Assembly (NCBI RefSeq): GCF_003226565.1
Contig: NZ_QKOE01000002.1
Span: forward strand, 1 to 64,000
DNA from: Parazoarcus communis SWub3 = DSM 12120
GTDB lineage: Bacteria; Pseudomonadota; Gammaproteobacteria; Burkholderiales; Rhodocyclaceae
Direction of reading: 5' to 3'
DNA length: 64,000 nucleotides
Below the pieces are notes generated by a model. The model was not told the origin of the DNA. It did not search any database and saw only the letters and a program-made list of their open reading frames with translations. Each line of letters opens with the position of its first letter. Within the stretch, counting starts at the first letter, position 1. This document shows positions 1-7,739 of the stretch, piece by piece. Position numbers and translations under genes: made by a program.

Positions 1-165
1 CCCATCCCGGCACCGTGGGGCCGGGGCGAGCACGGCGATGGGGTGCCAGCGCCCATGCAAACAGTACGTGCAACGACAGGGGTCGTGGCCGCTGACCCGG
101 GCGAGGAAGGCTTCGGCCGCTTCGATGTCCAAGGGTGGGCTCTCGGTCTTCGCCACCGCTTCCCG
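1..165 (-). pseudogene. C-terminal remnant of an IS91-like transposase
   Basis: The minus strand is open through this stretch and off the window edge. It reads FLARVSGHDPCRC followed by TYCLHGRW, which resembles the zinc-binding tail of IS91/IS801-family transposases (an Arg-Val-x-Gly segment then a C-x-C-x2-C cluster). No start is visible: the frame continues into the toxin promoter region, and the N-terminal part expected upstream is replaced by the toxin-antitoxin genes. It is therefore a fragment, or the tail of an element cut by the neighbouring module. The identification rests on a short motif only. Confidence 0.4.
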
Positions 166-176
166 CTTGCGCGGAC

Positions 177-192
177 GTATCCGTATGGATAC
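177..192. promoter_or_regulatory. Inverted repeat, probable toxin-antitoxin operator
   Basis: GTATCC and GGATAC flank a GTAT spacer as a perfect 6-4-6 inverted repeat ending 10 bases before the toxin ATG. Type II toxin-antitoxin operons are usually autorepressed through such palindromes by the antitoxin, here the helix-turn-helix protein encoded at 505. The site is seen; its role is inferred. Confidence 0.55.
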
Positions 193-201
193 ACTTCTGC
201 C

Positions 202-501
202 ATGAACACCTTCCTGCGTACGGACGATTTCGACGCTTGGCTTGTCGGTTTGAAAGACAATCTGGCACGCGCTCGCATCGTCCATCGCATCCGGTCTGCT
301 GAACATGGAAATTTCGGCGACTGCGAGCCGGTTGGCGAAGGCGTTTCGGAAATGCGCATCCATGTCGGTCCCGGGTATCGCGTTTACTACACGCGACGTG
401 GGGCAGCGATCTATCTGCTTCTGCTGGGCGGGGACAAGTCGTCGCAAAAGCGCGACATCAAACGTGCGATCGAGATGGCGCGAGCCTTGGACAAGGAGTG
501 A
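202..501 (+). CDS. RelE/ParE-superfamily toxin (addiction module killer protein)
   Basis: This is a 99-residue protein of the killer family found beside HigA-like antidotes. The diagnostic core is MRIHVGPGYRVYY, followed by LLLLGGDKSSQ and a C-terminal DIKRAIEMA helix, as in the RelE-fold toxins that inhibit translation by cleaving mRNA on the ribosome. The ATG at 202 is chosen because it gives the usual family N-terminus; a longer reading from 43 would run through the operator and IS remnant. It is followed after three bases by the antitoxin, whose AAGGAG ribosome binding site overlaps the toxin end, so the two are coupled. Toxin-first order is typical for this family. Confidence 0.9.
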   Translation: MNTFLRTDDFDAWLVGLKDNLARARIVHRIRSAEHGNFGDCEPVGEGVSEMRIHVGPGYRVYYTRRGAAIYLLLLGGDKSSQKRDIKRAIEMARALDKE

Positions 502-504
502 ACG

Positions 505-792
505 ATGGTCAAAACTGCCACCTTTGATGCTGCCGACTACCTGAACGATGAGGAAACCATCGCGGAGTATCTGACGGCGGCCCTGGAAGACCCAAACCCT
601 GACGTGTTCCTCGCTGCCGTTCGTGATGTAGCGCGCGCCCGTGGCATGGCGCAACTTGCCAAAGATGCGGGTCTTGGCCGAGAGAGCCTCTATAAGGCAC
701 TTACGCCCGGAGCCAAGCCACGCTATGACACGGTGCTCAAGCTGCTGCATGCCCTGGGCGTGAAGATCTCCGCAACGCCAGTCCATTCTTGA
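505..792 (+). CDS. HigA-like antidote of the toxin-antitoxin pair
   Basis: This 95-residue protein has the layout of the addiction-module antidote family: an N-terminal FDAADYLNDEETIAEYL segment and a helix-turn-helix of the Cro/C1 type (AQLAKDAGLGRESLYKAL) at about residues 50-68, then a TVLKLLHALGVKI tail. It should bind and neutralise the preceding toxin and repress the operon through the palindrome at 177-192. The ATG follows AAGGAG by about seven bases and lies three bases after the toxin stop. Confidence 0.9.
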   Translation: MVKTATFDAADYLNDEETIAEYLTAALEDPNPDVFLAAVRDVARARGMAQLAKDAGLGRESLYKALTPGAKPRYDTVLKLLHALGVKISATPVHS

Positions 793-857
793 GACTTGCG
801 GTAGTGTCGGTCGCCACGCCCAGGCCATCGATCGACAGATCCGCCTGCAGTCTCACT

Positions 858-889
858 CCGAGCTTCAATCTCTGCCGATTGAAGCTCGG
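858..889. repeat. Perfect 13-bp hairpin downstream of the toxin-antitoxin pair
   Basis: CCGAGCTTCAATC at 858-870 is the exact reverse complement of 877-889, with a six-base loop. There is no T tract on either side, so it is not a classical intrinsic terminator. A second, weaker inverted repeat (GGCCTGAC 906-913, GTCAGGCC 937-944) lies just after it. The pair sits between the toxin-antitoxin operon and the convergent gene ending at 1004; it could end transcription or be a relic of a mobile-element terminus. Confidence 0.55.
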
Positions 890-1003
890 GTAACGGGAAC
901 ATTGCGGCCTGACTCTGCCCGTCAAGCCACCGGCAGGTCAGGCCAATTTGTGTGACTTAGCTCTCCGCCAGGTTCCGGAATACAGCAGTCGGCCATCTCG
1001 CCG

Positions 1004-3256
1004 CTAGCTCACGGTCGCCCAACACCCATCCACCCCTTTCCACACCTCCGCACGCTCGATCACTTCTACAAATCGAGGAGCACTGAACCCCTCTGGATAC
1101 AAACTCTTCGACACTGGATCCTCCATGTCCGCAAGAGCGCTCTCACCAAACTTGCCGCGCAGGAGGCCGGCCGGATCCTGCAGGAGGTACGAATCATCCC
1201 GCAGTGCGATCAACACCTCTTCCAGCGACACCTTGAAAAACCCCTCGAACCGCTGGTGGTCGCACTCGATGGAGGTATCGACGATCCATCCTTGAATACA
1301 CAGCTCCTCCTCGCCACCATTCAGCGCGAGCATTTCTGAGAACTGGATATCCGTTAGCGCCCGCTGGACCGCCGCCACCTTCCGCCGCAACTGGATGCCG
1401 GCCTTGCGGAGCGTCGTTGTCGAATGCAGCCACGCGTCGCGGCTTGATCGCCTCAGGTAAGTGGATTTAAGCTCAAGCACGAGCACTACGCCGTCACGGG
1501 CGCAGACTAGATCGACTTCGCCGGGGACCTCCGAGTCGGTAGGCGGCGGCGTCCAATTCAGGACGATACGGAACCCCCTCGATTCGAATAGCTGGCCGAG
1601 CCGCTCCTCGATTCGTTGCGTCTCCTGCCGGGCTTCGTCGCGACGCGCCCCCAAGCGACGCAGGTTGTTAATCGCGGCGGAGCTGTTGTTCTGTACCCCC
1701 ACGACCCATGGCAGTTGTACGAGGAGCGAGCCAAGCTTCAAGACAGGCCGCTCAAATAGCTCCGGCTGCAAGCCGCCTCCGCCCTCGCGCATCCGCTTGC
1801 CCAGTTGCCCCCAGTCGCTGGTCCAGAAGTCCAGAATCGCTGCCGCCATCTGCAGGCTGCCGTTGGGACAGTCATCGCGCACCGTCCAACCAAGGATCTT
1901 TGCGATCTTCTCTGACCGATCGGACCACGTCAGGGGGAATCGATTCTGGAGCCCGTCAGCAAGGCCAAAGAATGCAAGGCGACTCAACGCCGCGAGCGTG
2001 TTCCTGCTGTCCTCAAGGTGCCCGGCAAACACCAGCAGAAAGTCTCGTTGGAAGAACGCGGACATCAGTTCAAGCGACAGCAGCGCCGTAAAGAGATGCA
2101 CTTGCTCGCCGGTGTCGGCGGTCACCGTCTCATCGACGCCATACACCTCTGTCAGCCGAAGATGGGTCCGCATGGCAGCGATGTAGGCAGACTGGTTGGC
2201 CTCATGATTTTCGGGGCGACCGATGATCTTTCCTGCCTTCTCCGACGATGCGAAGGTATCCATCGCCCGGTAGAGCCAGTAGAGGTGCAGGCAATCGAGT
2301 TTTCGACCATCCCTCGACCACGCCGCCCGCAAATCCGGATTGATCTGTTCGATCTCCAGCCGGTAGTCGTGCCGCACGAAGCGGATTGCGTCGTCGTAGC
2401 AAAACGCCTCCGCCGAGCGCGAGAGGAATCCATTGAGCTCCACCTGGTCTGCCATGACCAGCGCGAAGGCCTCGACGATATCGTGCCGTGGCTGCGACCC
2501 GGACGAAGACGGAAAGATCAGCGGAGACAAATGTTTCCCGATTGACCTTGCAGCGTCAGTTTCCGAAACGCGCAGTGTGTGCTCCGGCGCAGTGGCGAGC
2601 TTCCAACGCACGAGGTCCGTGACGGCATCCCAGAACTCCTGGTCCGACGGGTACTCGTCTCCCTCGTCCAGGGTAGTCGTCCCCACGCTTCGCGGGACGA
2701 GTGTGTGGAAAGCATGAAGACTCGCGTATATGAGAAGTTCGAATGGTGTCAGTTCGGATAGCCTCGCCCGACTTTTCTCGAGCTCGGCAATGCGTAATTG
2801 ATGAGCCGCCTCGAAAATTTCAAGGACACGGCAAAGCTCCGCGATCTCAGGCGCAAGTTCGGCCACCCCAGCCAACTCCGCGAATCGCGGGGATGTCGAA
2901 CGCAAGACGAGTCCCGAACGCCGCACCGCGTAACACACGGTGTCGGGCAACGACTGCGCGAGCCTCGAGAGGAGCGGGATATTGGCGACGCGATCCTGCG
3001 AGAAGTACCGCACCAAGGCCAACGTGAAGGGCTCTGCGGCCCACCGCTCGGTGGGCACGGCACACACGACGGCACTGCTCCAAAAGGTCTCGTCCCGCTC
3101 AGCCTTCGAAATCTTCTTTTTCCCGCGCAGACGTGGCTTGCCATCCAGATAGTCTTCAAACACAAGCCGCTGGGCATCCTCGGGGGCTCTTCCCGACGCC
3201 TGCATTCGCTCAAACGCCGCGTCGTAGACGTTGAAGGGCATCTCGAATCCGGACAT
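1004..3256 (-). CDS. Large unknown protein with C-terminal PD-(D/E)XK nuclease-like domain
   Basis: This is a 750-residue soluble protein that I do not recognise as a named family over most of its length. Near residues 575-600 it has GEVDLVCARDGVVLVLELKS, which fits the core of the PD-(D/E)XK nuclease fold (Asp, then Glu-x-Lys after a hydrophobic strand). The first 550 residues are helical with no visible motif. The ATG at 3256 follows GGAGGG by nine bases and lies six bases after the Mrr-like gene's stop, so it is preferred over the ATG at 3328, which would overlap that gene by 67 bases. It is the last gene of a four-gene operon of nuclease-like proteins, which suggests a DNA-processing or defence role. 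Nuclease activity is inferred. Confidence 0.75.
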   Translation of the reverse strand: MSGFEMPFNVYDAAFERMQASGRAPEDAQRLVFEDYLDGKPRLRGKKKISKAERDETFWSSAVVCAVPTERWAAEPFTLALVRYFSQDRVANIPLLSRLAQSLPDTVCYAVRRSGLVLRSTSPRFAELAGVAELAPEIAELCRVLEIFEAAHQLRIAELEKSRARLSELTPFELLIYASLHAFHTLVPRSVGTTTLDEGDEYPSDQEFWDAVTDLVRWKLATAPEHTLRVSETDAARSIGKHLSPLIFPSSSGSQPRHDIVEAFALVMADQVELNGFLSRSAEAFCYDDAIRFVRHDYRLEIEQINPDLRAAWSRDGRKLDCLHLYWLYRAMDTFASSEKAGKIIGRPENHEANQSAYIAAMRTHLRLTEVYGVDETVTADTGEQVHLFTALLSLELMSAFFQRDFLLVFAGHLEDSRNTLAALSRLAFFGLADGLQNRFPLTWSDRSEKIAKILGWTVRDDCPNGSLQMAAAILDFWTSDWGQLGKRMREGGGGLQPELFERPVLKLGSLLVQLPWVVGVQNNSSAAINNLRRLGARRDEARQETQRIEERLGQLFESRGFRIVLNWTPPPTDSEVPGEVDLVCARDGVVLVLELKSTYLRRSSRDAWLHSTTTLRKAGIQLRRKVAAVQRALTDIQFSEMLALNGGEEELCIQGWIVDTSIECDHQRFEGFFKVSLEEVLIALRDDSYLLQDPAGLLRGKFGESALADMEDPVSKSLYPEGFSAPRFVEVIERAEVWKGVDGCWATVS

Positions 3257-3261
3257 CGGCG

Positions 3262-4227
3262 CTAACCCTCCACGCCGTGACGATACGTGCGCTTGTCGGC
3301 CGCACGCATGGGCAACATCGAACGACACCTCGGGAAGCTTGGGCAGCCCCAGAAGGGCCCGCGCTTGCTATCGCGCGCCACCATCTTGGTACCGCAGCCC
3401 GGGCAGGTCGGCGTAGTCCAGTCTCCCGCCGTAGCAAACGCCAGAAGCTCCGCACGAGAGGTCTCGGTCAGACGCTCCAACATTGCTAGAAAGAGTCGGC
3501 CGTCGACCAAGGTGATCCGATTCTCGGCTGCGAATGCTCGCGCATCATCGGTGAAGCCATTCGGCGCCATGAAAAACCCCTTCTCGACGCTCTGGTGCGC
3601 CATGACACCACGCAGCTCGCGAATCAGCTTGACGCCAGCCGCCTGGCTCCATGCCTTGCATTGAACGATCGCCGTACAACGACCGGGATCGCCATCATCC
3701 TGGAACAGCCGGATGTCGACGCCGCCGTCAGCGCCCAAGTCCGTGGTCTCGGCCCGTATCCCCTTAATCCGGTAAAACTCGCAGCACACATCTTCGAAGC
3801 GCTTCCACTCGAGCCGATCGATAACCTCCCGTGTCCACTCCGTCGGGCGCTCTGGGACGCCGAGGGCGCTGCGCGCAGGCATGAGGGTCTCGTCAAGCGC
3901 CGAGAGCGGCGGATTGACCGCTGCCGACACCGGCTCAGTCCGCCTCAGCGCCCCGACGCCCACGCTCGACAATGAGCTCTTCGCCTGCTGCCTGGAGAAG
4001 CGAAGCAGGGAAATGCAGCCGAACACGGTGGCCATCGTCCAAGCCAAGGGGGTGACGAGCGCAGCCACCCCGCGCAGTAATGGCTGTCCCCCAAAGAGGA
4101 CAGGCACGATCACCAAGGCACCTACTATGCAGAAGGCGGACATGCCTGCGGAGACCTTCCAGTCCGAAGTGAGTGCGATCTCGATCAGCCCCGGTTCGCG
4201 ACGGGTTTTGCGGTAACGTCGATTCAT
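3262..4227 (-). CDS. Membrane-anchored Mrr-like restriction endonuclease with zinc finger
   Basis: Domains in this 321-residue protein run in this order: two hydrophobic segments (about 28-45 and 54-75), an Mrr-type catalytic domain (about 138-255) and a topoisomerase-type zinc ribbon (C275, C278, C295, C301). The catalytic residues of the PD-(D/E)XK fold are visible as D171 in GADGGVDI and Q189-K191 in VQCKAW. Mrr-family proteins cut modified or foreign DNA. Membrane-tethered versions with a C-terminal zinc ribbon are widespread but poorly characterised. It is followed six bases later by the large PD-(D/E)XK gene. The start at 4227 has no obvious Shine-Dalgarno sequence; a CATAAT element lies 10-15 bases upstream. 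Confidence 0.85.
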   Translation of the reverse strand: MNRRYRKTRREPGLIEIALTSDWKVSAGMSAFCIVGALVIVPVLFGGQPLLRGVAALVTPLAWTMATVFGCISLLRFSRQQAKSSLSSVGVGALRRTEPVSAAVNPPLSALDETLMPARSALGVPERPTEWTREVIDRLEWKRFEDVCCEFYRIKGIRAETTDLGADGGVDIRLFQDDGDPGRCTAIVQCKAWSQAAGVKLIRELRGVMAHQSVEKGFFMAPNGFTDDARAFAAENRITLVDGRLFLAMLERLTETSRAELLAFATAGDWTTPTCPGCGTKMVARDSKRGPFWGCPSFPRCRSMLPMRAADKRTYRHGVEG

Positions 4228-4275
4228 GGCGTGTGATTATGCTCAAAGCAATGAGAGAAGGTGTCACGGGAATGG

Positions 4276-4782
4276 TCAAAGGTGTGAATTTCGCCGCGGA
4301 ATTAAGGGCCCCCCGTGCGCGGAGTCCTCACGCGCCTGCAAGTCGGTCAAAAACTGGTCGAGGCGTTCGTAGCATTCCTCACCGCGCAGCAGGCGGGATT
4401 CCGCGATTCCGAAGTACACGCAATGGAGCCCCGCGGCGCGGGCAAACTCCGACAGCGCTGCGTCGTACTCACTGACGCGTGAGCCGGAGCCGGAACTCCC
4501 TAAGGTCACGAGACAGGAGCGATCGCCATGAGGGTGACGGCGCAGAAAAGCGATCGCATGGGCGAGGTGAAACACCTTGGGGTCGGGATAGGCGCGCGCC
4601 AGCACGGCGAGGCGCCGCGCAGGGTCTTTGGGAATGAGTCCCAAGGCGGGGTGAAAGACCATCTCCACCGCCCCCAAGTCGTCGTCCTCAACCGCATTCT
4701 CGGCTTGAGCGTCAGCGACCATGCTGACGCGGGACCAGCTTCCGGCAAGGTGCTTCCGTCGCAGCGCTTCGGCTTCGCGCAT
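4276..4782 (-). CDS. Unknown protein, in frame with the preceding CoiA-like gene
   Basis: This is a 168-residue protein of unknown function with no recognised motif; its tail is acidic then basic. It is oddly placed: its ATG lies in the same reading frame as the CoiA-like gene, separated from it only by TAG and two sense codons, and the nearest purine-rich sequence (GGAG) directly abuts the ATG, a poor ribosome-binding distance. The N-terminus (MREAEALRRKH) continues the helical character of the CoiA-like C-terminus (EEQLRHRL). The two may therefore be one protein interrupted by an amber codon, or a genuinely split pair. An internal start (MVADAQ) is also possible. Confidence 0.55.
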   Translation of the reverse strand: MREAEALRRKHLAGSWSRVSMVADAQAENAVEDDDLGAVEMVFHPALGLIPKDPARRLAVLARAYPDPKVFHLAHAIAFLRRHPHGDRSCLVTLGSSGSGSRVSEYDAALSEFARAAGLHCVYFGIAESRLLRGEECYERLDQFLTDLQAREDSAHGGPLIPRRNSHL

Positions 4783-4788
4783 CTCCTG

Positions 4789-5430
4789 CTACAGCCTGTG
4801 CCGCAATTGCTCCTCGCCCACATGGAACACCCATTGCCGGATGCTCATATCGGTGCGCAAGCTAAGCTCCAATGTCGTGAGGTTCCAGTCCCCGCTGCGG
4901 TACATCTGCGACAAATCGAACTCAAGCGTCGACACCCGGTAGCCTTGAAGTCGGCTCCGCTTCGTATCATCGACTGCGTGCGCGACCTTCACCTCGCACC
5001 AGATCTGCTCTTCCTCGCCATGAAAGACCACATCAGGCCGTACGCGAAGGTTCGACCATGGCGAGCGCTCACCGCACTCGTCGGGAAGTTCTGATCGACG
5101 CACAGACAGGATTCGACCTGGTAGCGCACCTTGCCGTCTCCCTTCGTGAACGAGCAGTGCGGGCAGTTCAAGTGACTGCCACCCCCCGATGATCTGTCGA
5201 GCCGCCCGATGCAATGCGCTTTCGCGCCCTCCGTCGCAAGTCGGACGCGCTCGACCGGCAATGTGATGGGCGAAGTGATGGCGATTCTTCCGACCTTTCC
5301 GTGCCTGCAGTTCGGCGCCGCAGTTCGGGCACACACATCCGCACGCCAATCCGCGCTCCACCATCCGGATATCAACCACGCGGCCGGTCTTGAGGGATAG
5401 GGCAAAATCGAGACCTTCGTCATTTTTCAT
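4789..5430 (-). CDS. CoiA-like putative nuclease
   Basis: This 213-residue protein resembles the competence protein CoiA family, a zinc-binding and nuclease-related group. Visible features are a CVCPNCGAEL zinc knuckle, the RHHFAHH motif after it, and a later RPDVVFHGEEEQIWCEVKVA segment that fits a PD-(D/E)XK core (Asp, then Glu-x-Lys). The ATG at 5430 gives the family-like start MKNDEGLDFALSL. It opens a four-gene minus-strand operon and is divergent from the membrane-protein gene at 5442, with only 11 bases between the start codons. It ends with TAG in the same frame as the next gene. Confidence 0.75.
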   Translation of the reverse strand: MKNDEGLDFALSLKTGRVVDIRMVERGLACGCVCPNCGAELQARKGRKNRHHFAHHIAGRARPTCDGGRESALHRAARQIIGGWQSLELPALLVHEGRRQGALPGRILSVRRSELPDECGERSPWSNLRVRPDVVFHGEEEQIWCEVKVAHAVDDTKRSRLQGYRVSTLEFDLSQMYRSGDWNLTTLELSLRTDMSIRQWVFHVGEEQLRHRL

Positions 5431-5441
5431 TGGAATGCTCC

Positions 5442-6572
5442 ATGACTGCCAAAGAGGCACCCATGCTCGACGCCGAGCCCCAGCAAAACGAGGGAAGATC
5501 GAGGGAAGAGTCTGGAAAGAATGCGGAAATATCTGAAACGGAACAACTTTTTTCGCATACCATACTGCTTGCCCGTGCGGCCGAACTGGGCGCGGAAGCT
5601 GCAGCAAGCAGCCGAGAAAGTGGCTGGAGGGGAGACTGGCTGGTGCTTTTACAGGCGTTGTGCAGCCTCACCGCACGACAGGCCGCGGCTGGCGAACCCA
5701 CCCCGCTTTTCACCGCCGAGCGGCTCCGCGAGGAAATTGCATCAATCCTCGGTGCTCCGGACGCACAGTGGTGGTCGGACGATTCCGATTCCGTGCGGAA
5801 GAAATTCGCAAACGCATGGAAGGTGCTGGAAAACGATTTCCATCGCCTGGATGGGCACCTTCGCGGACGGGCGATGATGAACCGAGTGGCGGGGCAGATC
5901 GTGCTCAATGCTCCGGCACGCCTGGGCACAACAAACGCGATGGGCTATGGTTTGAGCGTCCGACCGATCGAGCTTCCCGCAGCACAGCCGACCGTGGAAC
6001 AACCCTCCGCAGCCGCCGAAGCAAACCGATCGGGAACGGCACCGTTGGAGATCATTTATCAGGAGGAAATGGAGGTCTACCCCATTCCCGGCCTCAAGCG
6101 CCCCTTGAAGCTTTCACTTCCAGGCTGGCGCGCCCTTATCCTCGTGGCGCCAATCATCGGTGCACTCGTCACGGGCGGTTTTCTGGCGTGGCTCCTACTT
6201 ACGCTATGGATGTCCAACGAGGCGCCGCGCGTCCTCTTCCAATGGACGATTCTTACCTGCGTTGTCGCGGGCATGATCGCGTGGATCTGCCACCCCTTCT
6301 ATGTGCTGATCAACGACCGGATCGTTCGTGCGCCGACGCTACTAGAAGCAACTCTCCCGCTCGGCCACGTCCTCGTGCTCCGCCGCGAGGGCGAAAATCG
6401 TGTACTACGGATGGTGCGATTTACCGCGAAATGCCCGATCTGTGACGGTGACATCACGATCGAGAAAGGACGACGAGGGCAACGCGGACGGCTCGTTGGC
6501 GAATGTGGCCGCAATCCGGTTGAGCACACATTCTCGTTCGACTTCATTACTGGCAAGGGGCGGCAGCTGTGA
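5442..6572 (+). CDS. Unknown membrane protein with C-terminal zinc-ribbon-like segment
   Basis: This is a 376-residue protein of unknown function. The N-terminal 200 residues are soluble and helical, with a WWSDDSDSVRKKFANAW segment. Two hydrophobic helices follow (about residues 223-248 and 259-283), then a basic C-terminal domain with CPICDGDI that could bind metal with a later Cys (GECGRN). An ATG at 5463 has the better ribosome site (AGAGG, five bases away) and would give 369 residues; TTG at 5430 would overlap the divergent gene. It is divergent from the CoiA/Mrr/PD-(D/E)XK operon and may be functionally linked to it. Confidence 0.7.
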   Translation: MTAKEAPMLDAEPQQNEGRSREESGKNAEISETEQLFSHTILLARAAELGAEAAASSRESGWRGDWLVLLQALCSLTARQAAAGEPTPLFTAERLREEIASILGAPDAQWWSDDSDSVRKKFANAWKVLENDFHRLDGHLRGRAMMNRVAGQIVLNAPARLGTTNAMGYGLSVRPIELPAAQPTVEQPSAAAEANRSGTAPLEIIYQEEMEVYPIPGLKRPLKLSLPGWRALILVAPIIGALVTGGFLAWLLLTLWMSNEAPRVLFQWTILTCVVAGMIAWICHPFYVLINDRIVRAPTLLEATLPLGHVLVLRREGENRVLRMVRFTAKCPICDGDITIEKGRRGQRGRLVGECGRNPVEHTFSFDFITGKGRQL

Positions 6573-6944
6573 ATGGAATGCGTAGTCCACTAGGCGCGAA
6601 TAGATCACAAGGCTCTTCGTGCGATCATCACTCTCCGATGCCGGAAACCCTGGAGTTGGCAGGCAAGCCGCACGATCTCAGCTCCGAACTGCAGGAGGTC
6701 GACCTGACCTGCCGTTGCCGTGATACGTGAAGTCAGACCGCAATGTGCTACTCAGCTGTCGTTCGGCGACGGTGAACGAGAGCTTATCCATCCTGTGCTC
6801 TTATCTGGATGCGACCGAGGCGTTGAACCTACTCTCAGGATTCTATTCCCGCCTTCGGCCTGGTATTTCGCACCAATTCTCAAGCTGGACGCTTGCGGAA
6901 GGCGATCGCGAAACGATTCAAAACATGGCCTCTGCCGCGCGTTT
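6573..6944. other. Gene-free stretch between the membrane protein and parE
   Basis: I see no convincing gene in these 372 bases. A 10-bp palindrome (AGGTCGACCT, 6696-6705) is present. Some reverse reading frames are open but carry no recognisable motif. Confidence 0.5.
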
Positions 6945-7250
6945 TCAGTGCTTTGGCCAGTTCCAGATCGCGGGAACATCCCGGGCGTGGTGCAGGACGC
7001 GCACAACCGTGATCCCATCGTCGTCAACGAAATAAAAGAGGAGATAGGGCGTCGACGTCGGCCAACTGCGCAAACCGACCGCCAGTTCGTCCCGAGCCCG
7101 ACCCATTCTCGGCTGCAAAAGCAGCGTTCGCGAATCGGCCTGGATCTGATCGAGCAACCGGTCGGCGGCTTCGATGCTGTCCTCGGCGACGAAAAGCCAA
7201 GCCTCGAACAAATCGTTTTCCGCACTGGCGGAATGTCGAACCTGGCTCAC
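6945..7250 (-). CDS. parE: ParE-family toxin
   Basis: This 101-residue protein of the RelE/ParE superfamily begins MSQVRHSASAENDLFEAWLF and has the family features: an N-terminal helix, an arginine-rich middle (PRMGRARDELAVGLRSW), the YLLFYFVDDDGITVVRVLH beta strands and a C-terminal HARD motif. ParE toxins poison DNA gyrase. The start is GTG at 7250, seven bases after the antitoxin stop, so the pair is translationally coupled. It is transcribed from the parD promoter and should be repressed with it. Confidence 0.88.
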   Translation of the reverse strand: MSQVRHSASAENDLFEAWLFVAEDSIEAADRLLDQIQADSRTLLLQPRMGRARDELAVGLRSWPTSTPYLLFYFVDDDGITVVRVLHHARDVPAIWNWPKH

Positions 7251-7257
7251 GCTGCTA

Positions 7258-7530
7258 CTACGCGGGTCGCCGTGCGGCCAGTGTTGCCCGGCCGCGTTGC
7301 TTGATTTCGTTCATGTCGAGCTCGCGCACCCGGCCCGCCTCGATGTCGGCGACGCCTTGGGCGATGTCAGCTTTCAGGCTAGCGAGGTTTGCCGCCTGCA
7401 CGCCTTGATAGGCCTCGAATAATCGCAATGCTTCGCGGATGACTTCACTCGCAGAGCTGTAGAGGCCAGATTCCACGTGCTGGCGCACCCGATTTTCCAG
7501 CTCGGGGGGTAAGGAGACGTTGAGGGACAT
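7258..7530 (-). CDS. parD: ParD-family antitoxin
   Basis: This 90-residue antitoxin has an N-terminal ribbon-helix-helix domain (MSLNVSLPPELENRVRQHVE, then YSSASEVIREALRLFE) that dimerises and binds DNA, and an acidic flexible tail (ADIEAGRVRELDMNEIKQRG) that wraps the toxin. The ATG is preceded by GGAG at eight bases. A perfect 9-bp inverted repeat 23-45 bases upstream is the likely autoregulatory operator. Antitoxin-first order is usual for parDE. Confidence 0.9.
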   Translation of the reverse strand: MSLNVSLPPELENRVRQHVESGLYSSASEVIREALRLFEAYQGVQAANLASLKADIAQGVADIEAGRVRELDMNEIKQRGRATLAARRPA

Positions 7531-7552
7531 GGCGCGCTCCAGTAAATGTCAA

Positions 7553-7575
7553 TTAATGGCACAGTCTGCCATTAA
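7553..7575. promoter_or_regulatory. parDE operator-like inverted repeat
   Basis: TTAATGGCA (7553-7561) and TGCCATTAA (7567-7575) form a perfect 9-bp inverted repeat with a five-base spacer, upstream of parD. Ribbon-helix-helix antitoxins bind sites of this kind. The function is inferred from position and symmetry. Confidence 0.65.
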
Positions 7576-7676
7576 ACCGGCTGTCTGTGGGCTTGGATGC
7601 ACGCTCCCACCGTCACGATGAGCCCGCTTTGCTCGATTAACCGGTGCGGGAATCTATCCCCGTACGTACGGACATG

Positions 7677-7725
7677 ACCTGCTCCCTCCCGTGGCAGGAG
7701 CACCTGTTCCCGGGAGGGAGCAGGT
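7677..7725. repeat. 15-bp perfect inverted repeat at the edge of the hipA remnant
   Basis: ACCTGCTCCCTCCCG (7677-7691) pairs perfectly with 7711-7725 across a 19-base loop, in which CAGG and CCTG can form a small inner stem. No T tract follows. It lies immediately beyond the point where homology to HipA stops, so it may mark a recombination or insertion boundary. Confidence 0.6.
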
Positions 7726-7739
7726 TAGCGACAGGTTTC

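Noticed and set aside
3210-3328. Start of the 750-residue protein at 3328
   Set aside because: It would overlap the Mrr-like gene by 67 bases, whereas ATG 3256 has a good GGAGG site and fits the operon.
6820-6870. A segment resembling parts of a tRNA-Leu end (GCCTTCGGC)
   Set aside because: The T-arm and acceptor stems cannot be paired into a cloverleaf, and no anticodon arm is present.
7677-7730. Possible integron attC site at the long inverted repeat
   Set aside because: The required GTTRRRY core and its complement are not present; GTTAGCG does not fit.
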